The notes beneath the pieces were generated by a model that was given only the letters and a program-made list of their open reading frames with translations, did no database searches and was not told the DNA's origin. Made by a program: the position numbers and the translations under genes. DNA of 63,523 nucleotides, from positions 1 through 63,523 of IMG/VR virus record IMGVR_UViG_3300021170_000002; one strand, given 5' to 3'. Each line of letters begins with the position of its first letter. The stretch's first letter is position 1. Of the stretch, positions 39,792-48,268 are shown in pieces. This stretch comes from a virus.

Positions 39792-40595
39792 ATGGTCGCC
39801 TATGGTGGCGGGGTCAACTCCACGGCTCTACTGGTCGGCATGGTCGAGCGCGGTGCGGTTCCTGATGCGATTCTCTTTGCGGACACCGGCGGCGAGAAGC
39901 CAGAGACGTATGCTTACGTCGCATCCTTCTCGCGTTGGCTGCACGACCACGGGTTCCCCTCCATTGTCACCGTCCGCAACGACGGGATGTACAAGACGCT
40001 GGAAAACAACTGCCTCCAGACGAAGACGCTGCCAAGCATCGCCTTCGGGCACAAAACCTGCTCCGAGAAGTACAAACAGCGTCCCCAGCACAAATGGGTG
40101 AAGGCGTGGAAGCCCGCCCAGGAGTGCTGGGCGGCCGGCGGCCGGGTGATCAAGCTCATCGGCTATGGTGCTGACGAGATCCACCGCGCCGGCATCAAGC
40201 ACGATGACTTCTACGTCTGTGTCTATCTGCTCATCGAGTGGGGGTGGGGGCGCGACGAGTGCATCGAGGCCATCGAGCGAAACGGACTCACCACACCCAT
40301 CAAGAGTGCCTGCTTCTACTGTCCCTCTTCGACCAAGAGCGAAGTCGTCTGGCTCGCGAACAACCACCCCGACCTGATGGCGCGGGCGCTGGAGATGGAG
40401 CGGGCCGCTTTGGAGTCCGGCAAACTCCAAAGCGTCCTCGGCCTCGGCAGGCGCTTCGCCTGGGAGAAGGTCATCGAGCAGGATCGCAGACAGATGAAGA
40501 TGTTCCCGCTCCCTTGCGCGGAGGAAGAGGGGCCATCGTGCCTGTGTCTCTCGCCGGTCGAGTCTGGCCGAGGCATCGACTCTGAAGACGAGTAA
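39792..40595 (+). CDS. PAPS reductase-like PP-loop ATPase
   Basis: 267 residues. VAYGGGVNSTALLVGMVERG at the N-terminus is a modified PP-loop, then DAILFADTGGEKPETYAYV, and CFYCPSSTKSEVVWLA with a C-x-x-C near residue 175. The family includes phosphoadenosine-phosphosulfate reductases, DndC and phage proteins that adenylate a substrate for sulfur or nucleotide modification. No DndABDE or BREX partner is present, so the substrate is open. Confidence 0.75.
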   Translation: MVAYGGGVNSTALLVGMVERGAVPDAILFADTGGEKPETYAYVASFSRWLHDHGFPSIVTVRNDGMYKTLENNCLQTKTLPSIAFGHKTCSEKYKQRPQHKWVKAWKPAQECWAAGGRVIKLIGYGADEIHRAGIKHDDFYVCVYLLIEWGWGRDECIEAIERNGLTTPIKSACFYCPSSTKSEVVWLANNHPDLMARALEMERAALESGKLQSVLGLGRRFAWEKVIEQDRRQMKMFPLPCAEEEGPSCLCLSPVESGRGIDSEDE

Positions 40596-40621
40596 TGACC
40601 CGAACCGAAAGGAACCATCCA

Positions 40622-41173
40622 ATGCCCGACAAACCTCTCTCCCCGCTGGGCGAGATCCACGCCCGACGGCGCGCCGCGAAAGCAGGCCGCCACCTGACGC
40701 CTCACGAGGAGCAACTCTGCGAAAGAGCAGCCTCGCGGAGCGAGTCGAACCACGAAGTCCCCTTGATCGGCCCCAAGGTGGTCGTCCTCGGCAGCGACGT
40801 CCCTCCTGCCGCTTCTGCCCCGACGGCGCACAAGTGCGGCCACGTCATCCCCCTGGCACACCTCGCAGGCCAGCCCTGTGCTGAGTGCATCACCGCCAAC
40901 CGCAAGGCCCGCCGCGAGCGCAAGAAGGCGAGGCAGACGCACCCCGAACAGGGCCATCAGGAAAAGGGCCGCTTGCCGGACCTGAGCGCCTTCGCGGTCT
41001 GGTACAGCGCGTTCTCGAAGCAGTGGACGGGCACCCTCGAAGTCATCGAAGGCGACGGCCCGGTTCGCCGCTTCGAGGCGTCGGCCAGTGGGGTGTTCGA
41101 CCTTTTGCGGCGATTAGATCACCTGTACCGCGAATCGCTGAAGGAGAAGCCATGCACGACGGAATCCACGTGA
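40622..41173 (+). CDS. Unknown protein with zinc-binding centre
   Basis: 183 residues from the ATG at 40622 (AAAGGA eight bases upstream). Basic N-terminus, HKCGHVIPLAHLAGQPCAEC as a likely zinc site near residues 70-90, followed by a very basic helix (RKARRERKKARQ) and an alpha/beta end. Probably nucleic-acid binding. Confidence 0.6.
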   Translation: MPDKPLSPLGEIHARRRAAKAGRHLTPHEEQLCERAASRSESNHEVPLIGPKVVVLGSDVPPAASAPTAHKCGHVIPLAHLAGQPCAECITANRKARRERKKARQTHPEQGHQEKGRLPDLSAFAVWYSAFSKQWTGTLEVIEGDGPVRRFEASASGVFDLLRRLDHLYRESLKEKPCTTEST

Positions 41174-41346
41174 TCCGCACCAGACGCCTCGTCTTGATCT
41201 TCGACGAGCGTGAGCAGCAGGCCACCATCACCGGCCGGCGCTCGACCAGTGGCTCCGAGGCGCTGGACGTGCAGTCCACGACGATCAGTCTGGCGCGGCT
41301 CGAAGAGATCCTCGTCGAGGCGCTGTTCGCGAAGGAAGCCAAATGA
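41152..41346 (+). CDS. Small unknown protein
   Basis: 64 residues overlapping the previous gene by 22 bases. HVIRTRRLVLIFDEREQQAT, then a C-terminal helix (LARLEEILVEALFAKEAK). GGAGA precedes the ATG. Its stop overlaps the sigma-factor start. Confidence 0.55.
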   Translation: MHDGIHVIRTRRLVLIFDEREQQATITGRRSTSGSEALDVQSTTISLARLEEILVEALFAKEAK

Positions 41347-41909
41347 AATCCTGGCAACGTCCGGTGCCCAACGAGGCCGCTCTCCTGGCACCTCTGCTGC
41401 CCTTGGCTCGCAACCTCGCCCGGTCCTTCGCTCTGCGGATCGGTAAACGTCACGACCTCGACGTCTTCGAGGCCGATGCGCTGTTGGCCCTGGTGGAGGC
41501 CATCAGGACGTACCGATCCGACAAGGGTTGCTCGCTGCGGACCTGGGCCTACCGCGTCGTCCGTAGACGCCTCCTCGACGAAAGCCGCAGCCGCCAACCC
41601 AGGGGCGCTCGCCGGCAGAGGACCGAGCATTTCATCCCCGACACGGTGCATCTCAGTGCCCTTGCCGGCGAGAAGGAATCCAGGGTCGAACCTGCTGACG
41701 ATTGGGACCGCCTTGCCGTCGTCGATGACCGCGACGAACTGGAACCTGTGCTGCGGGCGCTCTCCCCACGAGAGCGCCGCTTCGTGGAAGCCTACTATCT
41801 CGACGGTCTGCTCCAGGCGGAGATAGCCCTCCGCGAAGGAGTGCATCACACGCTCGTCAGTCGCGTGCTGAAAGAGGTCATGCGGAAGTGGAAAGGAGAG
41901 ACGACGTGA
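41343..41909 (+). CDS. Sigma70-family RNA polymerase sigma factor
   Basis: 188 residues. Region 2: LARNLARSFALRIGKRHDLD, FEADALLALVEAIRTYRSDK-GCSLRTWAYRVVRRRLLDES (about residues 22-82). Region 4: LRALSPRERRFVEAYYLDGL-LQAEIALREGVHHTLVSRVL (about 139-178). It is compact, like sporulation/phage sigma factors lacking regions 1 and 3. It could direct host polymerase to late phage promoters. ATGA overlap. Confidence 0.82.
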   Translation: MKSWQRPVPNEAALLAPLLPLARNLARSFALRIGKRHDLDVFEADALLALVEAIRTYRSDKGCSLRTWAYRVVRRRLLDESRSRQPRGARRQRTEHFIPDTVHLSALAGEKESRVEPADDWDRLAVVDDRDELEPVLRALSPRERRFVEAYYLDGLLQAEIALREGVHHTLVSRVLKEVMRKWKGETT

Positions 41910-42328
41910 TCCGCCTCTCAAAGACTCAATTAGTCGCCCTCACGCAGTCCAACGCCCAGACGACTGCCCGGCCACGCTCGCCCAGGCTGCGCCAGAAGCG
42001 TAAGAAACCCCTCCAGAGCGAAGCGGCCCTCAAGACAGAGGTACTGGCCTACCTCACGCGGCAGTCGATCTGGCACCAGCGCCTGAACGCAGGAACGCAG
42101 TTCGTAGCAGGCCGGCGGATCGAACTGTGCGCTCCTGGGACGGCTGATCTGCTGATCATCCACGACGGCCGAGCAATCTTCTGCGAACTCAAAACCTCCA
42201 CAGGCCGCCTCCGGGCGACCCAGAAAGTGTGGCGCGAGCGAGTCGAGAAGGCTGGCGCGACGTATCTCGTGATCCGCTCCTTGGATGACCTGATCGAGCA
42301 ACTGACCACTCTGGGAGTCATCACGTGA
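41906..42328 (+). CDS. VRR-NUC nuclease
   Basis: 140 residues, GTG start overlapping the sigma stop with AAAGGAGAG upstream. SEAALKTEVLAYLTRQSIWH, APGTADLLIIHDGRAIFCEL-KTSTGRLRATQKVWRERVEK contains the catalytic D ... E-x-K set, the Q and the V-x-R-x-L end of VRR-NUC enzymes. In phages these cut branched DNA in recombination and packaging. Confidence 0.85.
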   Translation: MIRLSKTQLVALTQSNAQTTARPRSPRLRQKRKKPLQSEAALKTEVLAYLTRQSIWHQRLNAGTQFVAGRRIELCAPGTADLLIIHDGRAIFCELKTSTGRLRATQKVWRERVEKAGATYLVIRSLDDLIEQLTTLGVIT

Positions 42329-42561
42329 AGACCTTCCACAAGTGCGCCTGCGGCCGGAACATCCGCAGTGTGAAGAACGACCAGTGCTGCATCTGCCGTG
42401 GTCGCAATCAGGAGCGCGACAGCCGCCTCACCCCTGAGCAGGCCGCCTACCACGAGAGTCGCATCCTCGCCGAACAACAGCGCGTGCAGGCCGAGCTGTC
42501 GCGGCTCGTCGAGGCCGGCGCGGAGAAGCGAGCAACACCAGCACAGAGGAGGAAGCGATGA
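42325..42561 (+). CDS. Zinc-ribbon protein
   Basis: 78 residues, GTG overlap. CACGRNIRSVKNDQCCICRG forms a compact ribbon, followed by a long charged helix. Adjacent to nuclease and methylase; probably DNA binding. Confidence 0.6.
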   Translation: MKTFHKCACGRNIRSVKNDQCCICRGRNQERDSRLTPEQAAYHESRILAEQQRVQAELSRLVEAGAEKRATPAQRRKR

Positions 42562-43610
42562 GCGCAGCCGCCGTCCTGCGTGGAGAGAAGCCCTGGCACG
42601 TCGAGCAGGCCGATTGCCTCGACTTCCTTCGGACACTTCCCGAAGACAGCGTGGATCTGCTCTTTTGCAGCCCGCCATACCAAGATGCCCGCATCTACCA
42701 CGAGAAGGGCCAGAAGACGGGAATCGCCCGTGGCCCTGACGAGTGGGTGGCTTGGATGCTCGAGGTGTGCGAGGCGGCCAGTCGCGTCTGTTGTGGCCTG
42801 TGCGCCTGCGTGGTCGAAGGCCGCACCAAAGCCTACCGCTACTCCTGCACGCCGTTTTTGCTGCTGGCGGATCTGCACAGGCGGGGTTTCAACCTCCGCA
42901 AGCCGCCGATCTACCGTCGCGTGGGCATCCCTGGCTCTGGTGGCCCTGACTGGCTGCGCAACGACTACGAGCCGATTATCTGCTTCACCCGAAAGGGTAA
43001 ACTGCCGTGGAGCGATCCAGTGGCATGCGGCCATCCTCCGCTCTACGGACCAGGCGGCGAGATGAGCAACCGGACACAAACGGGGAGAAGGGTAAACCAG
43101 TGGGGCGGCACCGAGACTTCTGGAGGCAACCGCAGGCAGGATGGATCACGTCAAAGGACTGGCAGTCCATCGCATGAATTCGACACAGAATACGACGATC
43201 CTGAACAGACGCTCATCCCTGGAGCGGAGGCACCGTCGGCCGAGCCTTCGCGCAACTTCACGATCACCCGAGAACGTGCTGGGATGCACTCGCAGACGCA
43301 GCCTTACGCGCCGCCGGTCCTCGCCAATCCCGGCAACGTCATCGACGCCATTGTCGGCGGTGGCACGATGGGCAGCGCTCTCTGTCACGAGAACGAAGCT
43401 CCCTTTCCTGAGTCGCTTGCCGAGTTCTTCGTCCTGACCTTCTGCCCGCCCGGAGGCATCGTCTGTGACCCCTTTGTGGGATCTGGTACGACGGCAGCGG
43501 TTGCCCTGCGGAATGGTCGCCGCGCCATCGCCTGCGACCTGCGGCAGAGTCAGGTCGAGTTGTCGTGCAAGCGCATCAGTGCCGAGACGCCCTCGCTCTT
43601 CGGAGAATGA
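42558..43610 (+). CDS. DNA methyltransferase (N4/N6 type)
   Basis: 350 residues. VDLLFCSPPYQDARIY near residues 34-49 holds the S-P-P-Y catalytic motif, which favours N4-cytosine. CDPFVGSGTTAAVALRNGRR-AIACDL near residues 302-327 is the AdoMet-binding motif. The target-recognition region lies between them (beta-class order). No cognate endonuclease lies nearby, so it probably protects phage DNA or regulates genes. Confidence 0.85.
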   Translation: MSAAAVLRGEKPWHVEQADCLDFLRTLPEDSVDLLFCSPPYQDARIYHEKGQKTGIARGPDEWVAWMLEVCEAASRVCCGLCACVVEGRTKAYRYSCTPFLLLADLHRRGFNLRKPPIYRRVGIPGSGGPDWLRNDYEPIICFTRKGKLPWSDPVACGHPPLYGPGGEMSNRTQTGRRVNQWGGTETSGGNRRQDGSRQRTGSPSHEFDTEYDDPEQTLIPGAEAPSAEPSRNFTITRERAGMHSQTQPYAPPVLANPGNVIDAIVGGGTMGSALCHENEAPFPESLAEFFVLTFCPPGGIVCDPFVGSGTTAAVALRNGRRAIACDLRQSQVELSCKRISAETPSLFGE

Positions 43611-43613
43611 CTC

Positions 43614-44090
43614 ATGAGCCGTACCACCATCCTCGAATCCATCCTCGCCGAACGCGAGAGGCAAGACTCCCTTTGGGGAGGCGCTGAACACGACGACAAG
43701 CACGAGGTCCGCGACTGGATCGTCATTCTGGCGCGCCATCTGGGTCTCGCTTGCTACGACGGCTCGCCTTCCGACGTCTGCCACAAGACCGAGGCGACCG
43801 GCAAGTACGATCCGGCGCGCTACCGCCGTGAGTTGATCCGGTTGGCCGCCGTCGCCGTGGCCGCTCTGGAGGCCGAGGAACGCAGGAGTGGCCGATCGCG
43901 CTGGCAAGGACTCGCCAACGACCTCGGCACGCCGATCCTCGTTCTGACGCGCGAGAACCGGATCACGACCGGCGTGAGCGATTGCCTGCCCTATGCCGTC
44001 GAGGAGCGCGACTACAAGGAGGACGCCTGGGAGCGGAAGAACTACGACCTTCGCATCGAACCGAGCGAGGTGAAACCAAATGTCCTTTGA
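43614..44090 (+). CDS. Unknown phage protein with MazG-like helix signature
   Basis: 158 residues. ILAERERQDSLWGGAEHDDK-H ... DWIVILARHLG, RRELIRLAAVAVAALEAEER follow a common phage protein pattern sometimes linked to nucleotide hydrolases. The C-terminal 50 residues are unrelated and overlap the ThyX start by 11 bases. Function uncertain. Confidence 0.6.
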   Translation: MSRTTILESILAERERQDSLWGGAEHDDKHEVRDWIVILARHLGLACYDGSPSDVCHKTEATGKYDPARYRRELIRLAAVAVAALEAEERRSGRSRWQGLANDLGTPILVLTRENRITTGVSDCLPYAVEERDYKEDAWERKNYDLRIEPSEVKPNVL

Positions 44091-44889
44091 ATGCCGCGTC
44101 GAAGCCGACTCCATCTCTCCCGATGGGGTCAGGCTCATCACGTTCGTCGTGACCTTCCCGAGATTCATCCTCGCCGAGGTCAACACCCATCGCATGCTGT
44201 CGCGCAACAGCGCCAGCAGCAGGGCCATTCCAGTTGAGAAACGCATTGCCGCTGTGAAGGTCGATCCTTTCGTCCCCAGCGCCTTCGGCGCGAACCAAAA
44301 GGGGATGCAGGCAGGCGAGTTGCTCGAAGATCAGGAGGCCGCACGCGCCGTCTGGCTGAACGAGGCCGCACGCGCCGTCTGCGGTGCCGGTGCCCTCGCT
44401 CAGTTGGGTGTTCACAAGCAACTCGCCAACCGACTGCTCGAACCTTTCTCGTGGCATACCGCCGTGATCAGTGCGACCGACTGGGCGAACTTCTTCGCCT
44501 TGCGCTGCCACCCCGATGCACAGCCCGAATTCCAGACCATCGCCGGCATGATGCGAGAGGCGTTCATCGCCTCTCGACCAGAACTGCTACGCCGGGGCGA
44601 GTGGCACCTTCCCTTCACGACCGAGGCCGAGCGGCGCGAACATTCGTTTGACTGGAGGAAGATCAGTGCTGGCCGCTGCTGCCGCGTGTCCTACCTGACG
44701 CACGACGGGAAGCGTGACCCCTTCGCGGACCTGAACCTTGCCGAGCGACTGATTGCCGCCACGCCGAAGCATGCTTCCCCCTTCGAGCATCAGGCCACGC
44801 CGATGACGCCCGCTGACGTTCAGCGCGGTAATTTCCGTGGCTGGCGTCAGTTTCGCCACGAGATACCAAATGAGAGCACAAAGGGTTGA
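44080..44889 (+). CDS. thyX: Flavin-dependent thymidylate synthase
   Basis: 269 residues. AEVNTHRMLSRNSASSRAIP near residues 32-51 is a phage form of the ThyX RHR-x7-S motif. HKQLANRLLEPFSWHTAVIS and FFALRCHPDAQPEFQTIAGM are further conserved blocks, and the segment near residues 200-245 completes the fold. It makes dTMP from dUMP using FAD, NADPH and methylene-folate, supplying phage DNA synthesis. Confidence 0.85.
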   Translation: MSFECRVEADSISPDGVRLITFVVTFPRFILAEVNTHRMLSRNSASSRAIPVEKRIAAVKVDPFVPSAFGANQKGMQAGELLEDQEAARAVWLNEAARAVCGAGALAQLGVHKQLANRLLEPFSWHTAVISATDWANFFALRCHPDAQPEFQTIAGMMREAFIASRPELLRRGEWHLPFTTEAERREHSFDWRKISAGRCCRVSYLTHDGKRDPFADLNLAERLIAATPKHASPFEHQATPMTPADVQRGNFRGWRQFRHEIPNESTKG

Positions 44890-44893
44890 AACC

Positions 44894-45490
44894 ATGACAG
44901 ACGCCGCGATGATCTGCTGGCTGCGCGAAAACCGCGACGTGGAGTCCGATCACGGCTCGGACGATTACGCCGCCGTCTTCGCTGAGATAGCCGACCGCCT
45001 CGAAGCCCTGACCACGCCGCCGGACAGACCGCCCGTGAGCGCGGCGAGGGAGGCGGAGTTGCGAGAGCATTGCCGTGGGTTGTTGCGCTGCACCTACTTG
45101 GCTGCATCGGAACAGGCTGCTCTCGACCTGCTCGCTCTCCTCGACTACCACGCCACCCGCGCCCGCCTGGCCGAATCCGTCGCCGCTGACTTGTGCAGCG
45201 ACAACGAGGCGCTGGTGCAGGTGGGCGTGGCGAAGGTGGTGTCTGCCATTCAACAATTCGTCGCTTCCCTCCGGCAGGGAAGCGACGAGGCGGCACGCCT
45301 TGCGTTTACTCTGGGTGGACTCACGCAGCGACTCGTGGCGGAGCGCCCCGCCGACCTGCCGCCGCATCTGAAGACGATACAAAAGCAGCAGAAACAAGAG
45401 GAGGCTTTGCGACTGGTGATCGTCTCGCTCGAAAGCGCTCGAACTGAAGATGCCGTGCGGATAGCCAAGGAAGCGCTCGGCGACAACTGA
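44894..45490 (+). CDS. Unknown helical protein
   Basis: 198 residues from the ATG at 44894. Helical throughout (YAAVFAEIADRLEALTTPPD, AALDLLALLDYHATRARLAE, LKTIQKQQKQEEALRLVIVS). No family recognised. Followed by the HNH leader. Confidence 0.65.
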   Translation: MTDAAMICWLRENRDVESDHGSDDYAAVFAEIADRLEALTTPPDRPPVSAAREAELREHCRGLLRCTYLAASEQAALDLLALLDYHATRARLAESVAADLCSDNEALVQVGVAKVVSAIQQFVASLRQGSDEAARLAFTLGGLTQRLVAERPADLPPHLKTIQKQQKQEEALRLVIVSLESARTEDAVRIAKEALGDN

Positions 45491-45516
45491 GGTATGGATT
45501 TGTTGGTGCCGTTCAG

Positions 45517-45562
45517 TAGAATGAACGAGTCCGAACAGGTGCGACTAACACCTGACGGACTC
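45517..45562 (+). promoter_or_regulatory. HNH leader: -10 box plus hairpin
   Basis: TAGAAT at 45517-45522 with a poor -35, then GAGTCCG/CGGACTC (45527, 45556) and CAGGTG/CACCTG (45536, 45549) forming a 13-bp hairpin with a small bulge. Same layout as the other HNH leaders; ATGAaCGAGTC is shared with 47063-47073 apart from one base. Confidence 0.6.
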
Positions 45563-45592
45563 TACACCATCAGCCTGCTGAGAGGCATGATC

Positions 45593-46150
45593 ATGTCCGA
45601 GCAATCTACCTCCGCACCTGTCCCTGAACAAGTCGAGTATCGTGATCTGGCGGTGCTTGGTCTGCCAGGTTATCGCGTCGGCAGCGATGGTTCGGTCTGG
45701 ACTTCCAAGTCGGGTGGCTCTCACCGTCGTCATGCTGGCACCTGGCGACTGAAGGCGCTGTGGAAGACTGGGAAGGGTTATTTACAAGTCAGCCTTCAGG
45801 ACATAAACCTGCATCCAGTTCCGCTTCCATTCTTGGTGCATCGTCTCGTTCTTTCCGCGTTCGTCGGCCCTTGTCCAGAAGGATGCATCACGCGCCATTT
45901 GGATGACGACCGCACGAACAACCACCTCACGAATCTTCGATGGGGGACTCAGGTAGAGAACGTGCAAGATGCTCGTCGCAATGGGCGGCGACACAGCAAG
46001 GTGTCAGAACAAGACGTGTTAGAAATCCGTCGCCGCGCGTCTTCCGGCGAGTCAAAAAGGAAACTAGCCTCTTCCTTCAACCTGAGTTACAAGCATCTGT
46101 GTAAAATCGCGAGAGGTGCGAATTGGCCTGCCCTCGAAGAAAATCCTTGA
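45593..46150 (+). CDS. HNH endonuclease with NUMOD4-like domain
   Basis: 185 residues from the ATG at 45593 (TGAGAGG seven bases upstream). YRDLAVLGLPGYRVGSDGSV is a NUMOD4-type lead, then LVHRLVLSAFVGPCPEGCIT-RHLDDDRTNNHLTNLRWGTQ is the HNH core with its two histidines and N. The C-terminal helix-turn-helix (VLEIRRRASSGESKRKLASS) is shared with the other HNH proteins. It lies just downstream of thyX and one gene. Confidence 0.85.
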   Translation: MSEQSTSAPVPEQVEYRDLAVLGLPGYRVGSDGSVWTSKSGGSHRRHAGTWRLKALWKTGKGYLQVSLQDINLHPVPLPFLVHRLVLSAFVGPCPEGCITRHLDDDRTNNHLTNLRWGTQVENVQDARRNGRRHSKVSEQDVLEIRRRASSGESKRKLASSFNLSYKHLCKIARGANWPALEENP

Positions 46151-46296
46151 AGTCGCTGGAGCGCCTGCGGCGGCTGGAGATGAAGATGGATGAGATCAGC
46201 AGGCTCGTAGATCCGCGCGGTGGGAACGTCATGAACTGGTTGCCGACCATCGAGAAGGTGCTGAAGATCGCGCGCGAAGCACTGGAGCAGTCATGA
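46147..46296 (+). CDS. Small helical protein
   Basis: 49 residues from a TTG overlapping the HNH stop. KSLERLRRLEMKMDEISRLV, then MNWLPTIEKVLKIAREALEQ. Its stop overlaps the next ATG (ATGA). It may be a short regulatory or structural helix protein; start uncertain. Confidence 0.45.
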   Translation: MKSLERLRRLEMKMDEISRLVDPRGGNVMNWLPTIEKVLKIAREALEQS

Positions 46297-47006
46297 CCGA
46301 GCAAGAATTCTTGACCCTCGAAGACCCCTCCACGCTACTCGCATGGGCCACGGGTGCGATCCGGGGCAGCACGACGCCTCATCCCCTGCCTGACGGCTAC
46401 AGGGCGATGAACGAGCGGAAGTTGCGGTTGTTCGCGTGTGCGTGTATCAGGCGCTACTGGGATGGTTTGTCGGCACTGGCGAGGAACGCAGTCATCGTCG
46501 GAGAACAGTTCGCTGATGGGCTGGCGTCCGTGGATGAACTCCTCGCCGTAGAGAAGTCTTTGCCGCGCCCCCTTCACGGCGCTGAATTGTCTGCCTCGTA
46601 CTGCGTATGGCCTGAAGCGCATTACGCCGCTCGCGCGATGTTGCGGGCGCTCTTTGACCACGAAAACGAATCGACCGTCAGACGCGAGGTCACCAGCATT
46701 GCATGCGCGAAAATCCTGCGTGAGATCGTCGGCAACCCCTTCCGGCCCGTCAAGGTGCGCGTTCCGGCTTTCGTACTCCCCGGCGGTCTAACAAGCCGCA
46801 CGATGACCGCACCACCCTGGCTCACGCCGCAAGTCCTCTCGCTCGCGACGGCCGCTTACTCAGGAGAATGGACGGCTCTTGGCCCGCTGTCTGACGCGCT
46901 CGAAGAAACAGGTTGCGATTCGACCGACCTGTTGGAGCATCTGCGCTCAGTCGGGCCACACGTCAAAGGATGTTGGGCAGTCGATCTTATTCTCGGTAAA
47001 TCTTGA
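46293..47006 (+). CDS. Gemmataceae-type family protein
   Basis: 237 residues. MTEQEFLTLEDPSTLLAWAT, NERKLRLFACACIRRYWDGL, GEQFADGLASVDELLAVEKS, LREIVGNPFRPV, LSDALEETGCDSTDLLEHLR, GPHVKGCWAVDLILGKS reproduce, block by block, a large hypothetical family I know from Gemmata-like planctomycetes. Function unknown. Presence of the whole family pattern in a phage argues for gene exchange with such a host. Confidence 0.78.
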   Translation: MTEQEFLTLEDPSTLLAWATGAIRGSTTPHPLPDGYRAMNERKLRLFACACIRRYWDGLSALARNAVIVGEQFADGLASVDELLAVEKSLPRPLHGAELSASYCVWPEAHYAARAMLRALFDHENESTVRREVTSIACAKILREIVGNPFRPVKVRVPAFVLPGGLTSRTMTAPPWLTPQVLSLATAAYSGEWTALGPLSDALEETGCDSTDLLEHLRSVGPHVKGCWAVDLILGKS

Positions 47007-47035
47007 ATACCAAATAGTTTGCGATGCAACCGACG

Positions 47036-47102
47036 TTGTATGAAATGGGCCGTTTGGATAGGATGAGCGAGTCGGCTGGCGCTGTGAACGCCGCGCCGAC
47101 TC
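47036..47102 (+). promoter_or_regulatory. HNH leader: promoter plus hairpin
   Basis: TTGTAT (47036-47041), 17-base spacer, TAGGAT (47059-47064), then GAGTCGG/CCGACTC (47069, 47096) with inner GGCG/CGCC (47078, 47089). Same arrangement as at 5531, 24794 and 45517. Confidence 0.65.
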
Positions 47103-47137
47103 TGACCACAAGTTTCCTGCCTGAACAGGAGCAACTC

Positions 47138-47686
47138 ATGGCTACTTCTGAGACTAAGTCCGCGCGACTACCCTTTCAACCCCGCCCCGGCTGCGATGAC
47201 CTGCTGTCCGTCCTCCTGCTCTGGCGACTGGCTGAACGAGTCGTCGCTCGCGAGAGCGGGTGTTGGGAGTGGACCGGAGCGACGACCGGACGCGGGTACG
47301 GCAGCATCAAGGCAACGACGCCGCACACGGGTAAGGTGGACTACGTTCACCGTCTCGTCTGCGTCTTGTGCGTCGGTGAGATTCCAACCGGCCAACAAGC
47401 TCTTCACCGGTGTGACAACCCGGCCTGTTGCCGGCCTGAACACCTCTTCATTGGCACCCAGAAAGATAACGTCGCGGACATGGACGCCAAGAAGCGTCGT
47501 CGAGTTGTTTCCCCTCCGGGTGAGGACGCTGGTGCTTCCAAGTTGACGGAGGAGCAGGTCATGGAGATCAGAAGTCGTGCGGCAGCGGGTGAATGCACCG
47601 ATGGAAAGATGGCCCGTGAGTACCGCATCCACCATGCAACCCTTCGTCGCATCGTCACTCGCAAAACGTGGAAGCACGTCTCATGA
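47138..47686 (+). CDS. HNH endonuclease
   Basis: 182 residues from the ATG at 47138 (AGGAG upstream). RVVARESGCWEWTGATTGRG, VHRLVCVLCVGEIPTGQQAL-HRCDNPACCRPEHLFIGTQK-DN is the HNH core with C-D-N-x-x-C-C zinc residues. The C-terminal helix-turn-helix EEQVMEIRSRAAAGECTDGK resembles that of the minus-strand HNH protein. Stand-alone homing endonuclease. Confidence 0.85.
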   Translation: MATSETKSARLPFQPRPGCDDLLSVLLLWRLAERVVARESGCWEWTGATTGRGYGSIKATTPHTGKVDYVHRLVCVLCVGEIPTGQQALHRCDNPACCRPEHLFIGTQKDNVADMDAKKRRRVVSPPGEDAGASKLTEEQVMEIRSRAAAGECTDGKMAREYRIHHATLRRIVTRKTWKHVS

Positions 47687-47727
47687 ACGAGCAACAGTGG
47701 GTATCCCTGCTGGGCAAGGAGTAATTC

Positions 47728-47925
47728 ATGGCGAAGCAGTTCATCACGCAACCCAACCGCGTCGTATCCCTCGACGTGATACACGAGGCCGGCAAGAATC
47801 GCCTCGTTGTCGAGGTCGAGTCCGGCGAGCCGTTCACCGAGGAAGAAGTACGCCAGGTCGTCGAGGCTGTCCGGGCGACCGGCGTGAAGGTCGAAGGCTG
47901 GAGCGTACCGGAGAACGGAGCGTAA
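47728..47925 (+). CDS. Small unknown protein
   Basis: 65 residues after AAGGAG. VVSLDVIHEAGKNRLVVEVE, EEEVRQVVEAVRATGVKVEG: a compact beta-alpha fold. It lies before the operator-controlled gene at 48019. Function unknown. Confidence 0.6.
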   Translation: MAKQFITQPNRVVSLDVIHEAGKNRLVVEVESGEPFTEEEVRQVVEAVRATGVKVEGWSVPENGA

Positions 47926-47954
47926 GCACGGCACGCCACGCCACGAGAGCAGGC

Positions 47955-47997
47955 TTGACTTCCCGCCACGTCGCCGCCATAATCCTAGTCGTACTAG
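47955..47997 (+). promoter_or_regulatory. Promoter with palindromic operator
   Basis: TTGACT (47955-47960), 17-base spacer, CATAAT (47978-47983), then the palindrome CTAGTCGTACTAG at 47985-47997, which covers the expected start site. The same palindrome type lies in the promoter at 48269. Likely autoregulation by the gene at 48019. Confidence 0.75.
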
Positions 47998-48018
47998 TAA
48001 ACAACGGAGGTGGTGCCG

Positions 48019-48252
48019 ATGGCGAAGAACGCGCGCAAGCGCCCGACCGGCGGAGGTGCGGCTGACCTCCGGCGACGGGGCAAGAAAGCCCTGCTCGTGC
48101 CCCTGACGCCCGAGGTGCTGGAGTTGGTGCATCTCGCCGCCGCCGCCGCGCCGCGCATGCCGGCGAACCAGCTTGCCGCTCTCGCCATCGAGGCGGCGGC
48201 TCTGGACAAACTCGCCAGAAATGGAATCGCACCGCCTGAAAAATCCGAATAA
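48019..48252 (+). CDS. Putative ribbon-helix-helix-type regulator
   Basis: 77 residues from the ATG at 48019 (GGAGGTG upstream). A basic N-terminus (KNARKRPTGGGAADLRRRGK), then KALLVPLTPEVLELVHLAAA and a second helix ending LAALAIEAAALDKLARNG. One strand and two helices suit a MetJ/Arc-type DNA-binding fold. Flanking palindromes 47985-47997 and 48275-48289 are its presumed operators. Confidence 0.6.
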   Translation: MAKNARKRPTGGGAADLRRRGKKALLVPLTPEVLELVHLAAAAAPRMPANQLAALAIEAAALDKLARNGIAPPEKSE

Positions 48253-48268
48253 TTCCTTGTCACGGTCC

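Noticed and set aside
39614-39865. 83-residue ORF before the PP-loop gene
   Set aside because: It runs through an intrinsic terminator with eight T residues and overlaps the next gene by 74 bases out of frame; coding is unlikely.
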